A stretch of DNA of 64,000 bases from Isoperla grammatica (taxonomy: Eukaryota > Arthropoda > Insecta > Plecoptera > Perlodidae). The position numbers were made by a program, and so were the translations under genes. The stretch covers positions 51,310,526 to 51,374,525 of the forward strand of contig OX246740.1 in assembly GCA_945910005.1 (NCBI GenBank), given 5' to 3'. This document shows positions 1 through 12,333 of the stretch, piece by piece (the stretch's first letter is position 1; each line of letters opens with the position of its first letter). A model generated the notes under the pieces. The model was not told the origin of the DNA, made no database searches, and was given only the letters and a program-made list of their open reading frames with translations.

Positions 1-118
1 GGCAGACTCGTCCAGCTCGTACAGTTCACACAGGAACGTTGTCAGTCGTCCTGTCAGTCGGCCGAGCAGCGAGTATGAGTACAATACTATCAAGTACTCC
101 AAGGGTTACAGACCTTGA
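1..118 (+). CDS. C-terminal end of an upstream gene (partial)
   Basis: Reading from base 2, the sequence stays open for 38 codons and stops at TGA 116-118. The C-terminus is Ser/Arg/Tyr-rich and ends in EYEYNTIKYSKGYRP. The other frames stop inside this stretch or read as less protein-like sequence. The composition is more GC-rich and coding-like than the AT/CATT-rich tract that follows, and an AATAAA about 1 kb downstream is consistent with a terminal exon. The 5' part lies outside the window, so the exon start and function are unknown. No domain is recognised. A chance open frame of this length is possible, so confidence is moderate. Confidence 0.45.
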   Translation, partial: ADSSSSYSSHRNVVSRPVSRPSSEYEYNTIKYSKGYRP

Positions 119-1175
119 GCGAGCGTAACAATCCATCCTATCACCCTCACGTGAACAACACACATCATTCCATTAAGCCATTCCATCATTCCATTTAGCC
201 ATTCCATCAAACATTCATTAATTGATTCATTCATTCATTCCATACCATTGCTTCTGAACTTCCAAACAATACGTGCTCGTTCCATTCCATCATGTTATTA
301 AATAACTCTTGCATTCATTAAAAACATAATTCACTCCATATCTTCATTTTATCAATCAGTTCATCTATCATCCATTATGTCTCAATCTTTCACGAACACA
401 TATCGAGCGAAACAATAGGTCATCCATAAAATCAACAATTTTTCACTACCTCGCATTGTCATACACTCCAAAGTCCATGAGGCGGGTGGGTGCGCAATTC
501 CATAACACTCACGTATGGTTTATACATCGTATTATCATCGTTCTTCTCATATCATCAACATCTATGTCATTCAAGACTTATTCATTATATCATCCATACA
601 TTATATCACCATTTTCACGATTCATTTGTCCCATTATCATCATCAATGACATATCACATTCATAATCCATTAACTTCATTCAAGCATTACGATCACAATC
701 ATTCATTAATCATTAGTTACATCGATTCATATCATCACTATCACATCACCCATCTCCCGTGGAATGTTCACTGTGTCCGTTGTCTATATCATTCATGAAG
801 TCGACGCCATTTTGTATTACCCATTGTGATAACGTTATTATTGTTTCGAGGTTTTCCTATAACTGTCATTGGCGCAGAATGTACGCCTGCTTTGCAACAG
901 TGTAATATTTATGTAATATATTTTTGCTGATAAAATTCACCTATTTGATTTTATTCTTTTATGAATTTGGGAAAAATGTATTATTTTATTTATGAGCAAA
1001 ACTTTGGAAATTTCGAACCAAAAATATTCATCCATGTTAGTCATAGGCAAGATATTAACTCGCAGTGTTGTCAATGCATGGTAACAGACTTGACACACAT
1101 TAACACTAATTTAGTATTGTATCATAATTGTTATTTGTTTTATATATAATAAATACTTCGTTATTGAACCGTCGT
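119..1175 (+). other. Probable 3'UTR of the gene ending at 118, with poly(A) signal
   Basis: About 1 kb with no convincing coding potential follows the stop at 118. It is rich in CATT/ATTC words (180-240, 480-800). An AATAAA at 1148-1153 is followed by a T/GT-rich stretch at about 1170-1185, the usual layout of an animal polyadenylation site. The short open frames in this tract are simple-sequence shadows. Whether the 3'UTR is one continuous exon is inferred. Confidence 0.4.
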
Positions 1176-4100
1176 GTTTTATTTTATGCTAAAAGCCTCT
1201 CCAAGATCCTTGAAAATAATAGATAATTTAACAGGTCTCCATTGTATGTGTTTACTTATATCTTCGTGTACACAAATGTCCACTAATTAAAAATGTAAAA
1301 AAGAAAACTTAGGTCTTGAATCGAGTCCAAGAAACTAGTGATGTCACCCTGAGACTTGGAATCATTTTTGGAATGTTGAATTCCCCCTCACAACCTAGTC
1401 AGCCATAGAATGGTCCACATCCGTCACTTTTACTCTGTACCCAAAAGAATAATTAAATCAGAAGTAAAAGCATAAAATTATGTGACTCAAAAATCCGCTT
1501 TCCAAAATACCCGACATCCGCGTTCGGCGGCGTTCGGCTCTGCGCGACGGACTTTCACGAAGTCGGTTAGGGGAATCGCAGGGACTCACTTCAAGGTCGC
1601 ACTTGTTGCACTTTCTCCCGCCATCGATGAGTCGATATACAGACAGGTACCGTTGCTTGAAGGTCACTACCGCCAGAGAAATATGGAGCAGCCCTCGGGG
1701 GGCAGGAACATGTTTTTAATTCGTCCCTTTCGAATTCAATCATTTTGTTTTATGACCGGTGCGTTCTACAAACTTGACTTATACTGTTGCTCGGACCGGA
1801 CACGAAACTGACACACACACTTCGCGATCATAGTTATTATTAAAGTTGGTAAAACAATCGTGATTATATTTATAATATTGCATTTAAAATAAATTGAATA
1901 AATGTTGATTACGGACAAGATCAATGAAGGATGTATAATTGAACATTGCAAACCTGCGCTTATTTCTGTGACTATACATTGCACTAAAACATGACGCCAC
2001 ATTTGGTTTTACCGTTCAAATAAAATACATAATTTAAGTATTCGTGCATTATATTTTAATATAAAATTCTACAGCCCTAAACAACATTCAAACTCATTCA
2101 ACATTCTTTCAACGTTCTTATTCGTTTTCGTTGGGATCATTAGGATTATTGCAATTTTAAGAGATACACATTTATTGAATGACGAGAGGTAAATTTGTAA
2201 GTACCCAAATGACAAATTAATTGCAACAATTCACAGATTCAGCTACGGCGGCTAGAAAGGTCCCACATTTCTGTACATGCCCCCAAATCGCGTGTCAAAG
2301 AAGCTGGGGTGGTAATAATGAATGGGTAGTAGGGCGGGAAAGGTGCGGGGTTCCTCTAAAAATATTACCAATAACACATAAATAACCCCAAACAACTAAA
2401 AAGAGCTTCATTATGTTTCAAACATTTTAATCAACAACGTTTTACGACAGGAGAAACGTTTTGCTCCCATCTTATTTCCCAATGAAATTTCTACAAACTA
2501 ATAAAACACATTTTAATTATTCAAAATTATTCACACGTCAGTCTATCTATTTACCCAGACAGCCACGATTAAGAACAGCTTTCCTTACACTAATTAAAAC
2601 ATCCCAGGAAACCCCTGAACTCATTAATTACCGAAACGGGCCCAGCTCGAAATTAAAATATGTTAGACTTAGATACCATCTAAACGAACGGATTCTTTTC
2701 GCAAAGAAAGTTCGCGGACGATTAAGTCCCGTCATAGTCCCCATTGCATCTATCTATTCTATACCTTTCACCTCCGATCGACTTCAAAGCGACCGTCTAC
2801 AACTTCTTGTGCCTACTCCATTTAATCCGAGACGAGTTTTTTTCCTCCTCCATTGCGGGCGAAAGTCTCAAGTTCAATAGCGGCTGTTCTGTTGTGGGGT
2901 GGGGTCCAGTCGCCCGTGCAAACAAACAGCCATCGCCGATGTATAATTACAGTTCACTACTTACACTGCAGGGCCGCTTCGATTTCCACTCGTGGGTTTT
3001 TCACTGTGGAGTTTTTTTTTTTTTATTCGTGAGGCGAATCATCGACATTCCTCGTCTCCATTTAAGTGGATGGATAATTGTTCAGATCGAATCACCTGGA
3101 CCTACTTTCGCCCAAGGGGTGATGTCTGCTAGAGATAGCCTACTGTAAATATAAATACAATACACAGATAACTGTTATTTGTTGGTTTTTATGTCTCAAT
3201 CAATGGTCTGGTGGGTTAGTTAGGTGGAACTTCTCGTTGATATGTGAGTGTTACGTTACGTCTTATTTTTTGGAGAAACTAGTAATGTTTGATATCACTC
3301 ATCGACACTTCGATACATCCTTTACCAAACCAGGACTCAAACCTGGAACGTTTGCTTTTTTTAAAATTGCTACTATAGTGTGCCAGAATTTTATAATAAG
3401 CAGGAGGAATAAATAGTAATTTGAATACTGAAATATATGTATTAACTTATTTTTTATTTTAACTAACACGTTACGTTGACGTTGTGTATATGTATATGTG
3501 TTGTTAAATTTTGTTTTAACTTTGAATCTGGAATATTAAGACAAAGCTAATGTTACTAAACATTTTTTACTATATGTTTTAAATGTTTTAAAATGTAATT
3601 TACAGCTGCTTAACAACAATAAACAATAAACAATTAATGTAAGATGACAGACCAATGCTAAACACATAGAATGTGTAACCACATTAGATGAAACGTATGA
3701 TGCTCTCTAGCGTGCCCCGGTCACCACGTTCAGACCAGCACTCGATCTGATTCAATTGGTCGATGTGTAACATTGCCGAACATTGTCGATAACGAACTCT
3801 TCGTATGAAGCAGCCTGAAAAGCGGGAGGATTCGGATTTTCATTTGTCTCACAGAAACGCGAATAAAAATAAAAATTAGGAAAGAAGATAGCTCGATATG
3901 ACTCGAATCTACAAATTTTCCTCCTTTGTAAAGCAGTATTATTTTTTAATAGGGTATAACAAATAAATGCATTCATAATATATTGAACAAGCGACAAGAG
4001 CTTTGAATTTCCTTAAAAAATTAGACAATTTTAATAATATGAACAAGTTAATACATGTGTATGTGTATAGTCTTACATGTGCATTCGAGCTACTCAATTA

Positions 4101-4785
4101 CAAAAACTGATTTTCAGTAGGGGACAAAACCCTGGCTTCTCTATTTTCCACCCAAGATAATATATAATAAATACTATCGTTCTTTATATCGCATAACATA
4201 TCAGAACGTTTACCCCCATTCACCCCCCCCCCCCCCCCCTATATGTATTCATTGTTTCTTTTAGACATGACAGAAACATACAAAACCTTACTCTGTTGCT
4301 TAGAGCCTTAGCTGCTCTCTTGTATTGACCACTCAAGCGTTTATGGTGGATCCAAGTGTAACAAGTTATAAGCAATTACTAGATGGCCAGTTGTTTTCGA
4401 GGCAGTAAAACCGTTCAGAACTCGGAAGAAGAAATTAAAAACAAGCAATATAAACGTATAAAATTTGTTCCCGCTCGAAATCGTTTGTTTGCCTAGCTAC
4501 ATCAAACATTGCGCCGTGTACTTGTATAATTTCCCCGTGGGAAAGTGCGTTAATTACGACCACCATTAATCAGAGCATGTGTGAGGTGCGCGCTGTGCAC
4601 CTAGTTGCGCGTTCTGCCGACAGAGGTAGCGCGCATCGCGTTATTTACCACAAAGGTGTTGTACATTTTTACACTGATATAATATTATGTATCGCTGAGA
4701 CAGAAATCGAAAGTCTGTCGATTGTGATCGATTTGGAGGTCGATGACTTTCGGGCCGTTGGTTGGTTGGCTCCCACCCACTAGTG
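1176..4785. other. Intergenic, no supported gene
   Basis: Two patches are less AT-rich (1490-1700 and 2560-2940) with open frames of 109-139 codons, but they show no domain, start context or splice structure that I can defend. A tRNA-like B-box relic on the minus strand is at 3330-3355. A C17 tract is at 4223-4239. A copy of the dispersed 'actgattttcagt' core is at 4091-4130. Otherwise nothing is seen. Confidence 0.5.
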
Positions 4786-4831
4786 GTTTAGCGACACGGG
4801 ACTGGGACAGGATGTGAATGGGTGACCGGTC
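4786..4831 (+). repeat. 5S rRNA-like relic, copy 1
   Basis: These 46 nt align by eye without gaps to the remembered internal-promoter and 3' part of animal 5S rRNA, from the GTTAAGCAAC region to the ATGGGTGACC region. Roughly 60-65% of positions match, including an exact ATGGGTGACCG. Two other copies lie at 47005 and 56631 and share the derived word GGACAG or a variant. It is probably a decayed 5S-derived retroposon (SINE3-like) rather than a 5S gene, because no full 120-nt match is visible. Confidence 0.45.
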
Positions 4832-5027
4832 TATACGCCCCGCACTATCGGCTAGGGTGGAAGATAATAGTCATAACTTTTCGTAGGTTCACACCAGCTT
4901 TACATGATGTGGCCCTCCCTATTCGGGCAACGTACTATAGGTATGTTGACAGTTGGGAAGGAATGTCCCCTCAATCACAGCATTCGCTTTTACAACAGAG
5001 TAAACCCCGGAAAAAACTTCTGTCAGG

Positions 5028-5100
5028 ATTGCCGGTGGACGGAGTCGAACCGGCGACCTCCCGAATTAGTCCCGCGTCTTACAGCTGAGCTACGTAAAAG
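5028..5100 (-). repeat. tRNA-derived SINE head or tRNA pseudogene
   Basis: On the minus strand there is a good A-box (TAGCTCAGCTGTAAGACGC) and, about 30 nt later, a perfect B-box/T-loop (GGTTCGACTCC), with tRNA-like spacing. The 7-nt acceptor arms do not pair: the 5' side reads TTTTACG and the 3' side CACCGGC. It is therefore not called as a functional tRNA. Confidence 0.5.
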
Positions 5101-5580
5101 TGAAATAATTGTTTGTTTTAAAAATCACATAGGATATCTATAGCCGAAACGTTTTTTTAAATAAATTATGTATGTAAAACAGTACGTATATATAAAGGTA
5201 GACACTATCTTAAATTATTGTTTTTATTTAAAATTGATATAATGATTAATAAGGAAAACAAACGTGTAGGCCAGCATACGTTCTTTCAAACTTCACACGG
5301 CCTTATACGTCTTAAAGCAATACAATTCTCAATAAAAAAATCTATAATTTAGAATAGATAGTGGTCGTATTTCAAGCAAATACCATCAGTGAAGAAAGGC
5401 GGAACCTTCTATACCTATCTATCCGCGGGTCATCGGCTGGCGGCAAACGAAGGGTAAATAACACAATGGGAAACTAGTTCTAAAAAACCAACACCGGCTC
5501 TCGAATGCATCGCATGCAATTATAACACGGACAATCTCTTACAGCAAGCCGGCCGGTATTTCCAGACGAGACAGAGCAAT

Positions 5581-6395
5581 GCAAAAACCTAAGACAATGC
5601 CGCGTGCCGTTGTTGCGCGCACACGTACAAAGCGGTAGGAGTTTTACAGATGTATTGGTCGTACACTAATTACTCATAGGTCCAGTCTTACAATGTCCCA
5701 ATAACTATTTATTCGTCTAACTATTTATTCGTACTATTTATTGTATTCTGCACGACAATCACCAATCAAAACCCTACACATAACTTTCTTATTAGGAGAT
5801 TGTAAGAGCGGCCCTAAGGCAAGAATTCATAGTCGTCCCATAACCCTAGGGGCGCCCGTTGTTGCTAAGGATTTGTTTCGGAAAGCAACAGCATGGCAAT
5901 GGCAACAACGGACGTCCCTAGGAGTAGTGGACGACTGTGATGGTATTATTAGTAGGATTAATATAAATATCTACCATGCAACTTGTACAGTAATGTCATA
6001 ATTTACATATAGGTGTAAATACATTTGTGATAGTTGTTCACAAAAATAACATACACATTATTGAACCAGTTCATCGTGTTACTTCGTCAAAACTTTCGAA
6101 ATTGATACATCTTTGAAAAATAGACAATCGTCAATAACATCTCCAAATGTCATCCAAACGTGATACTTTTTTCATTCTATTGCAAATATATATAGTTATT
6201 TGTAATATTAATAATATCTAGCCCCATATTGTAACAAAACGTTGACACTGTTAATGTCATTTTAAAGATTACAAAAAAAGTTAAATTCCCACGATTTTTG
6301 AGCGCTTATTCAATTTGTCGAACACAGTTTCCATATACGAGCGCAAAACCTAAGACAATGCCGTTGTTGCGCGCAGAGATAGAAAGCGCTAGAAG
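5581..6395. repeat. Direct repeat pair, about 55 bp
   Basis: A segment beginning GCAAAAACCTAAGACAATGC at 5581 reappears at 6342 as GCAAAACCTAAGACAATGCC. Both continue through GTTGTTGCGCGCA into a purine-rich tail (5581-5635 and 6342-6396). The copies are about 760 bp apart in the same orientation. They may be two relics of one element, or the long terminal ends of a decayed insertion. No coding sequence lies between them. Confidence 0.45.
5829..5938. mobile_element. Small inverted-repeat element (MITE-like), family A
   Basis: The left arm runs from AGTCGTCC through CCCTAGGG to CCCGTTGTTGC. The right arm is its imperfect reverse complement (GGCAACAACGG ... CCTAGG ... ACGACT). Arms are about 40 nt and the total about 110 bp, with no coding capacity. 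The same arms bound a larger element at 47499-48190, so this is a dispersed family. No clear target duplication is visible. Confidence 0.55.
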
Positions 6396-8127
6396 AATAT
6401 TAAGAAGGGAGGTGCGAGAGGACCCTCCCAAAGTCTCGACGTGTAATTATACAGAGTTGGGACTTTCGTTTTCCTTTGGTACAGAGCGGAAGGGGGCGGG
6501 GGACTGTTTCCTCTGGAGGGCTCGTGGGTTGCGTAACAGCCCGTGCATCAGAGTGGAGGGCGACTGTTATTTACCAGGGTATTGACACCATCAGGATGAC
6601 GGAAATTCTTTCTTACTCAAACAACTCTTCTGCAGATATCAACTTTTAAACAATAGCTGATTGCAAGAACCAAAGTTACTCTTTTCTTCGTTTTACCGTG
6701 ATCTACGTTCCACAAGAAATACATCGTGATGATAAACAATTACAATTCCATACAATCAAACAGCTTCTTCCACCTTTGAATTAACTAAAAAAGTTTTATC
6801 AAAGGTAAATTCCTGTTTAATTCAAACAAGAACGAGGAAACAGGAAGTTCCTAGAAGATATGTATCTTGGGATCGAACACACGGCCACCTGCATAGCAGA
6901 TAACCTAACGTGCAGTATCAAGAAGAGCTGCGATAACCATCAAGACGCTTCGTGAACTTTCTACAAAAAAAAAACTGCCACATTTCAAGTCCACTCATAA
7001 AAACCGGCGAGGAATTCCGTCAATTAAGAAAGTGGATCAAGTGCGGCGGCGCCCCACCCAGAGAAGCCAAGACAACGACAACGACGACACGACAAGATGA
7101 CAACAACAACGACAACAACGACATCTCGGGTCTTGGACTTTCCATCTCGTTGGTTGGTACGTAAGGGGGCGATATCGGGTGTGGATAGTCTCCGTTGCCT
7201 CAATTGGTACCACTGCCACAATCACTCACCGCCTTGTCGACATGCACACAAATACTCACATACAGGGGCGCACGCAGAAATTTATAATGATACGTGGTGA
7301 GACGGGGGGGGGGGGGGATTGAATATAAAACAGCGTTGCTTGACGTAAGTAGCCTATGCTGCCTATGTAGTTATACTATCACAAGTTTTATTTCTTAATT
7401 ATTTGATGCATCTGGTCATGGACTTATAATAGTAACTTCGTTACTGGACCTGAATCAGCTAACAAATCAGTGTACCAATTAAATATCCACGGAAGAAGGC
7501 GGTGGGCAGCCATTTTAGTTTCGGATTTTGACATTGTTCACATTGTTGTTGTGACTGCTGATGTGTAATTGCTTAGCGATAGCGGCTAAAATGTCCGAGA
7601 ATGTCAAAAACCGGAAATGAGAATCGCAGACGCGTATTCCAACCATGTTGCACATCCAGATAGTTGTAAGCCCATGATCTAGTAAACAACCTCACATTAA
7701 TGTAATCATGTAAAACAACACGTCCAAACCTTGTTCACAGACCTCTCAACATAATCTATCTCACCCTCGATCACTGCCTTCTATCGACGTGTGATCGGAT
7801 GTCACTCAGACAAGAAATACGGAGGCTTCCGTTATAACCAAGTGGATCTCACCGTCGCCCTCAGCACCACGACGGTATTATACGTCCGTCGCCGTGGATA
7901 CTAGGACAGTCGCCCCCGTCGCCCTGGGGTCGGATGCAACAAGTGTCACACACACACACACACGTAGCAGACCATCGCCTCAAGGTTACGCGCTGGATTC
8001 TCTATCAGCTAGCGGCCATAGTCTAACCACAGACAACTAATTTGGTCTAACGATATCCACACAGTAATATTATTGTATCATAGCTAGCGGCGGTAACTGG
8101 GTTCCCGACAAGGATGTCGACAGCGTA
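5950..8127. other. Intergenic, no supported gene
   Basis: Contains an ACA/ACG-rich simple stretch at 7073-7122, a CAGGGGCGCACGCAG word at 7263 that resembles the end of a hAT-type element but lacks a visible partner, a G14 tract at 7304-7317, and a short (CA)n run near 7948-7963. A degenerate tRNA-like B-box relic lies near 6870. No gene is seen. Confidence 0.5.
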
Positions 8128-8172
8128 GGAGGTTCAACACGTCATATATATATATATAGGAGGTTCAACACG

Positions 8173-8200
<28 letters not shown>
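8128..8200. repeat. AT microsatellite inside a short direct duplication
   Basis: The phrase AGGAGGTTCAACACGTC occurs twice, at 8128 and 8158. Each copy is followed by an (AT)n run, 7-8 dinucleotides the first time and longer the second. It abuts the foldback element that starts at 8208. Confidence 0.7.
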
Positions 8201-8207
<7 letters not shown>

Positions 8208-8209
<2 letters not shown>

Positions 8210-8439
8210 CTCAACGTTTTGTGGACATATGTGTACATATTGCAATTGTCTGGGGCTTGTTGCCGCGAATAATTTACTAAAGAAGGAGCCACTGACTTAC
8301 CCTTCCATTCCTGACTTTCCCGAAACGTCAGGAAGGGAAGGGTAAGTCAGTGCCTCCTTCTTTAGTAAATTATTCGCGGCAACAAGCCCCAGACAATTGC
8401 AATATGTACACATCACATATGTCCGCAAAACGTCGAGAA
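8208..8439. mobile_element. Long foldback (hairpin) element
   Basis: Two arms of roughly 105-110 nt are near-perfect reverse complements. The left arm runs from TTCTCAACGTTTTG (8208) to CTGAC (8315), and the right arm from GTCAG (8327) to CAAAACGTCGAGAA (8439), around an 11-nt loop. Small indels and substitutions mark some age. The right arm abuts ATATATAT and the left follows an (AT)n run, which suggests insertion into or duplication of TA repeats. No coding capacity. It is probably a foldback MITE, though a local inverted duplication would look the same. Confidence 0.75.
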
Positions 8440-8449
8440 TATATATATA

Positions 8450-10423
8450 AGCCATGACAACATCTGAACAGCACTACGTCATCTACCTTCTACCCACCAC
8501 GCGGGTACAATATGATACTGTTGTGAACTCGAACCAAGAACCGCAGGTAGAGAACACACCTAACTGACTCGGTCGGCCAAGAGAATGTCATTACTCTTGC
8601 ACTGTTGTAAAAGTATAGTTGGTCCTGCTTTGTACCCTTGGGACTCTCGTGACTATAAAGGTGAGGGAAGGGGGGTCAGCCCCCCAGCCCAACGTTCATA
8701 GCGTGTATTACCATCGTTGCAAGTAATTTAATAATATGTCATTGTTGCAGCTCCTAGCTTTCTCTCCATACACAACTTAGAATAGAATAGACTCACTCTG
8801 AGGTAATCACAGACATTTTCTACACAAAGGTAACATTGTTGTGCTTTAGTGCGAATTATCGTAGGGATAAATTGAAAATTACACTTTTTTCATCGTGAAG
8901 TACGACAAACGGACGGGGCGTGTCTTTGATCTTTTGTTGATAGATGTTCGAGCTCCGGGCAAACTGCCGTAGGCTATACTCGCCGGCATAAGTAAATCAA
9001 TAATCGGACAGAACATGTCTTTAGTGGTATTTAGGTCACATAGCGTCGTCTGAATCAGATCCATCACACATAGCTGAGGTCCAGCTGGGTGGTGGGGACG
9101 GGGGGGGGGGGGGGGTCGCAAAAGAGGGTCGGCAAATATGTAGGAGAATGATGTGAAAGTTGGAAGAGGAAAGGTGATAAGGTATATGAGATGAATAAAG
9201 ACATGCACGAGAACCCTCTTTGAGGGCACCGGTCACCACGGGGAGGGACTCACCACGACCGGAGTTCATATCTTTACTTCTTTCTCACCCTATTATTTTT
9301 TGACTCAATCTAATTTACGAACGTCACCGCAGTATTACACTTAACCCTTTGAGTTATGCAATTTCGTTTTTGTCGTTCCCACATTTCATTCATTGACAAG
9401 ATAAGAAAGTGTCGATGTGGATTGACGTCGTTAAAATCAGACAAAACCAACATTCGGCGGGCATAAAGCTGGCAGGACAACAGCTCACTGCCCACTCAAA
9501 GGTTTCACTGCGGTAAATACCGGGCAGCGATGATGACCGATGAGTCATCATGTGTGCGGACTCATAATCGAGATTCATAGAACGAAAACCCGCAGCTTTA
9601 ATTGATACAGCTTTCTACGTGACTGAGTGATGATGATGATGTTATAGAATGCACTGGACCAGTTTCTCCGGCCAAAGGTTTACGTGCGTATGTGCGTGTA
9701 CGCAATGACGATACAGCACTGGGCCGAGCGGGTTCGATCCCCGCTATCTACATTATCTCATCTACAGTTGGACGGCTGAAACTCCCTGGAGGACTCTAGA
9801 GAAGCTATTGAATTAATTCTAGCGCCCTAACCTCCACACACCAATTTTTTCAATAATCGTTTAAAAACACATTAATGTAAAATCTTTAACGACACGTCCG
9901 ATTGTTACAATCAAGAAATAATTAACTATATTGGCCAAGGGAATGCAGTTTCCTTTTGGCCCTTGAAGCCTTCGATCTCAGCGGGGCCAAGCTTTTTACA
10001 ATTGACAATCGCTTTGAATTCAATTTAATTTTCAATTAAATTTCACTCTTTTCTTTCCCAAAAGTACAAATCACGTAGGATAAGTACAAGCACACGACCA
10101 ATAATCTCAATGGAATTATGGACTACCAGACCAACGGCCAACGCCTAATCGACCACGGCCGCTGGGCCGACATCCCATTCAGTTATACAATTGTCGTGAG
10201 TGCATGCAACTCATGTTCCACCTATGTCAATTATCCTCCATTTACAATATGTAGAACGGAAACCATCGCGAGTGGCCTGGCCGGGTCAGCCGGGGTACAA
10301 AGTACAATCACAGAAAGGAGTTGTGTAAGTCTGTGTTTCCGTGTATGTCTGTCCTACGATACATAAGCCACAATTACGTGCGCCAACACTTTCTAACTAA
10401 ACGGTTGAAAAGTGAGACAAAAC
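8450..10423. other. Intergenic, no supported gene
   Basis: Holds a tRNA-like relic around 8525-8580, a small GC hairpin GGGGGTCAGCCCCC near 8670, a G16 tract at 9100-9115, and a possible plus-strand B-box relic GGTTCGATCCCC at 9730. The short open frames show no recognisable product. Confidence 0.5.
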
Positions 10424-10636
10424 ATGTGAGATGCACGTATCACCCACACGCACCGCTCACGTGCCATCTGTCACGTTCTTGCGCGTGGCCATGCACGTGA
10501 GATGCACGTATCACCCACACGCACCGTTCACGTGCCATCTGTCACGTTCGTGCGCGTGGCCATGCACGTGAGATGCACGTATCACCCACACGCACCGTTC
10601 ACGTGCCATCTGTCACGTTCGTGCGCGTAGCCATGC
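10424..10636. repeat. 71-bp tandem repeat, three copies, E-box rich
   Basis: Three near-identical 71-bp units (period measured at 10441, 10512, 10583) differ by only a few substitutions. Each unit carries CACGTG palindromes within TCACGTGCC and GCACGTGAG, plus CACGTATCACCCACACGCAC. A cluster of CACGTG (E-box) words in a short array could be a regulatory patch or simply a young minisatellite. Nothing nearby identifies a target gene. Confidence 0.8.
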
Positions 10637-10675
10637 AACGAGGTTTGATGCGACGACGAGTGTGAAGATACGTCC

Positions 10676-10735
10676 CCTACCAGTCGGGATTCGAACCTGG
10701 AACTCAGTTTGCCGTCCACGATGGCTCACACAGAA
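10676..10735 (-). repeat. tRNA-like SINE head (degenerate)
   Basis: GGATTCGAACCTGGAAC on the plus strand is the reverse complement of a pol III B-box in tRNA-like context. The same phrase recurs at 3333, 22177, 56170 and 61212, so it belongs to one dispersed family. The A-box half is poorly preserved. Confidence 0.4.
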
Positions 10736-10785
10736 GGGGTGAAATTTTCCTGCGTCCACACACTCATGCACGCATAGTCTCGAAT

Positions 10786-10890
10786 GAATGAATGATTGAA
10801 TGAATGAATGAATGATTGAATGAATGAATGAATAAATGAATGAATTAATTAATTAATTAATATATTAATTAATTTTGATTAATTAATATA
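10786..10890. repeat. (GAAT)n / (TTAA)n microsatellite
   Basis: Imperfect GAATGAAT runs pass into TTAATTAATTAA. The tract sits at the expected tail end of the SINE-like element that starts at 10890, as is usual for retroposon 3' tails. Confidence 0.75.
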
Positions 10891-11045
10891 TTTGTATTTA
10901 TTGACAATATTATACCCACTCAGTTACAAGAACTGATTTTCAGTATGGGACATTACACCATTTATTACGTGCTTTGTTGCTATGACGGCTCCAATGTCAC
11001 CGTTTGGATACCCCACCGTCATAGATAGCTAATTTGGTATCACAA
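10890..11045 (-). mobile_element. SINE-like retroposon, copy 2 of 7 (best preserved)
   Basis: The core reads CACTCAGTTACAAGAACTG then ATTTTCAGT and GGGACATTA on the plus strand, followed by GTGCTTTGTTGCTATGA and AATGTCACCGTTTG. The match to the copy at 57850-57990 extends over about 130 bp. A simple AT tail on the plus-strand 5' side implies the element points to the minus strand. Other copies: 4091, 16020, 21360, 45463, 57850, 60940. Confidence 0.6.
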
Positions 11046-12333
11046 TCTAATGACGGAGGGGTAGATAGATAGTAAGAAGACCTTGAGAAATTACGGTTTT
11101 CAGTAACATTTTAATATTGCTATACATCATATCAAAAACATGTGAAGACCCTGTAGTTATAGGTTAGCATTCTAAAAATTACATTATGTAGGCATTTACT
11201 TTTGTGTACTTATTTTAATCCATAATTAAGACAACCATTCCACTGTTTATAAAAATTATCAGGCATGTTTTGAATTTGATTGCAGTCTGTAGAACACACG
11301 AAACCAATTTCGAAACCATTCATCACTTTTCACAACAGTACATTTACAAACAGTAATTTCTCGCAGGTTTCAAAATCAGGACTACCCCTCCGCCTTAAAC
11401 AGTATAACAACAGCGTTCGAGCCGTCACATTAATCGCAACTCTGGCAAGTAATTGCATCAAACGAGCGGGTCTAAACACGTCTTGATATACACGATCATG
11501 TTCGCATGTTACTGCAGGCATAAGGTCGGCTTAGATACATAACTTAGAGGAGGCGTTAGAAGGTGTTCGAATACCCACTGATTGATCACGGAATACAGAT
11601 TTGAGGTTGATTTATTGAATAAGCCAGTTGTACAATTTCGGCATTGCATCCAAGATGTCTGCAGGATACATTTCGTTACTGCAATGTATCTCAAAAACTC
11701 TCTCAATTTCTGTATTTAACACTGGGGCACACGCTTGTTAAAAGGCCGTTATTCACAGACGCCAAATTCAGCGATTTTCTCTTAGTGTCGGTTATGGTAT
11801 CACTTTATAGACCTCAAGGTTTGTCATTTTTTAATTTTGTTTTTATTATTTTACGAGGCTGTTTGGCACAGGACATATATTGATAGCTGTGACAGACAAT
11901 TTGTACAGGTTGTCAATAATAATGTATCATTCATTAATTTATACAATTACATCAAATTTTTACTTAAGTATATTGCAATGAATCTGTGGTCCTAGGATCC
12001 CGCCCACCTTCCCCTACCTCACTCCATACCTCGAATCGCCGGCGTGGCCTAGCCGCGAGGGGTTGCAATACACTATAGTGTTGTATATTTTTAGACTATT
12101 TATATATATTTAAAAAAACAATTTTAGAGATGTTGTTTTCATTTACAGTAATATATCCTGCTTGACACATGTTTTTTTATACATCGTTCTTTAACTTCAT
12201 CTGTCACCCCTCATCGTCAGAAACAGTGTGATTGCAATAATACGTAAAGTAACAAGTAATTATTGTGGGGTTGATAGACATGTTCTTATTTCACCTCGAG
12301 GTGGTACGACCGGTCAAACACGGTGGTCTGAAT
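11046..12333. other. Intergenic, no supported gene
   Basis: AT-rich. A segment at about 12200-12260 (CACCCCTCATCGTCAG ... AATAATACGTAAAG) resembles 25490-25540 in intron 1 of the gene downstream, so it is a dispersed repeat fragment. Nothing coding is supported. Confidence 0.5.

Noticed and set aside
2461..3148. Two overlapping frames of 134-139 codons
   Set aside because: Considered as a decayed gene, but no motif, exon boundary or homology is recognisable by eye, and composition is close to the surroundings.
5028..5100. Functional tRNA gene on the minus strand
   Set aside because: A- and B-boxes are good but the acceptor arms do not pair, so a complete cloverleaf is not supported.
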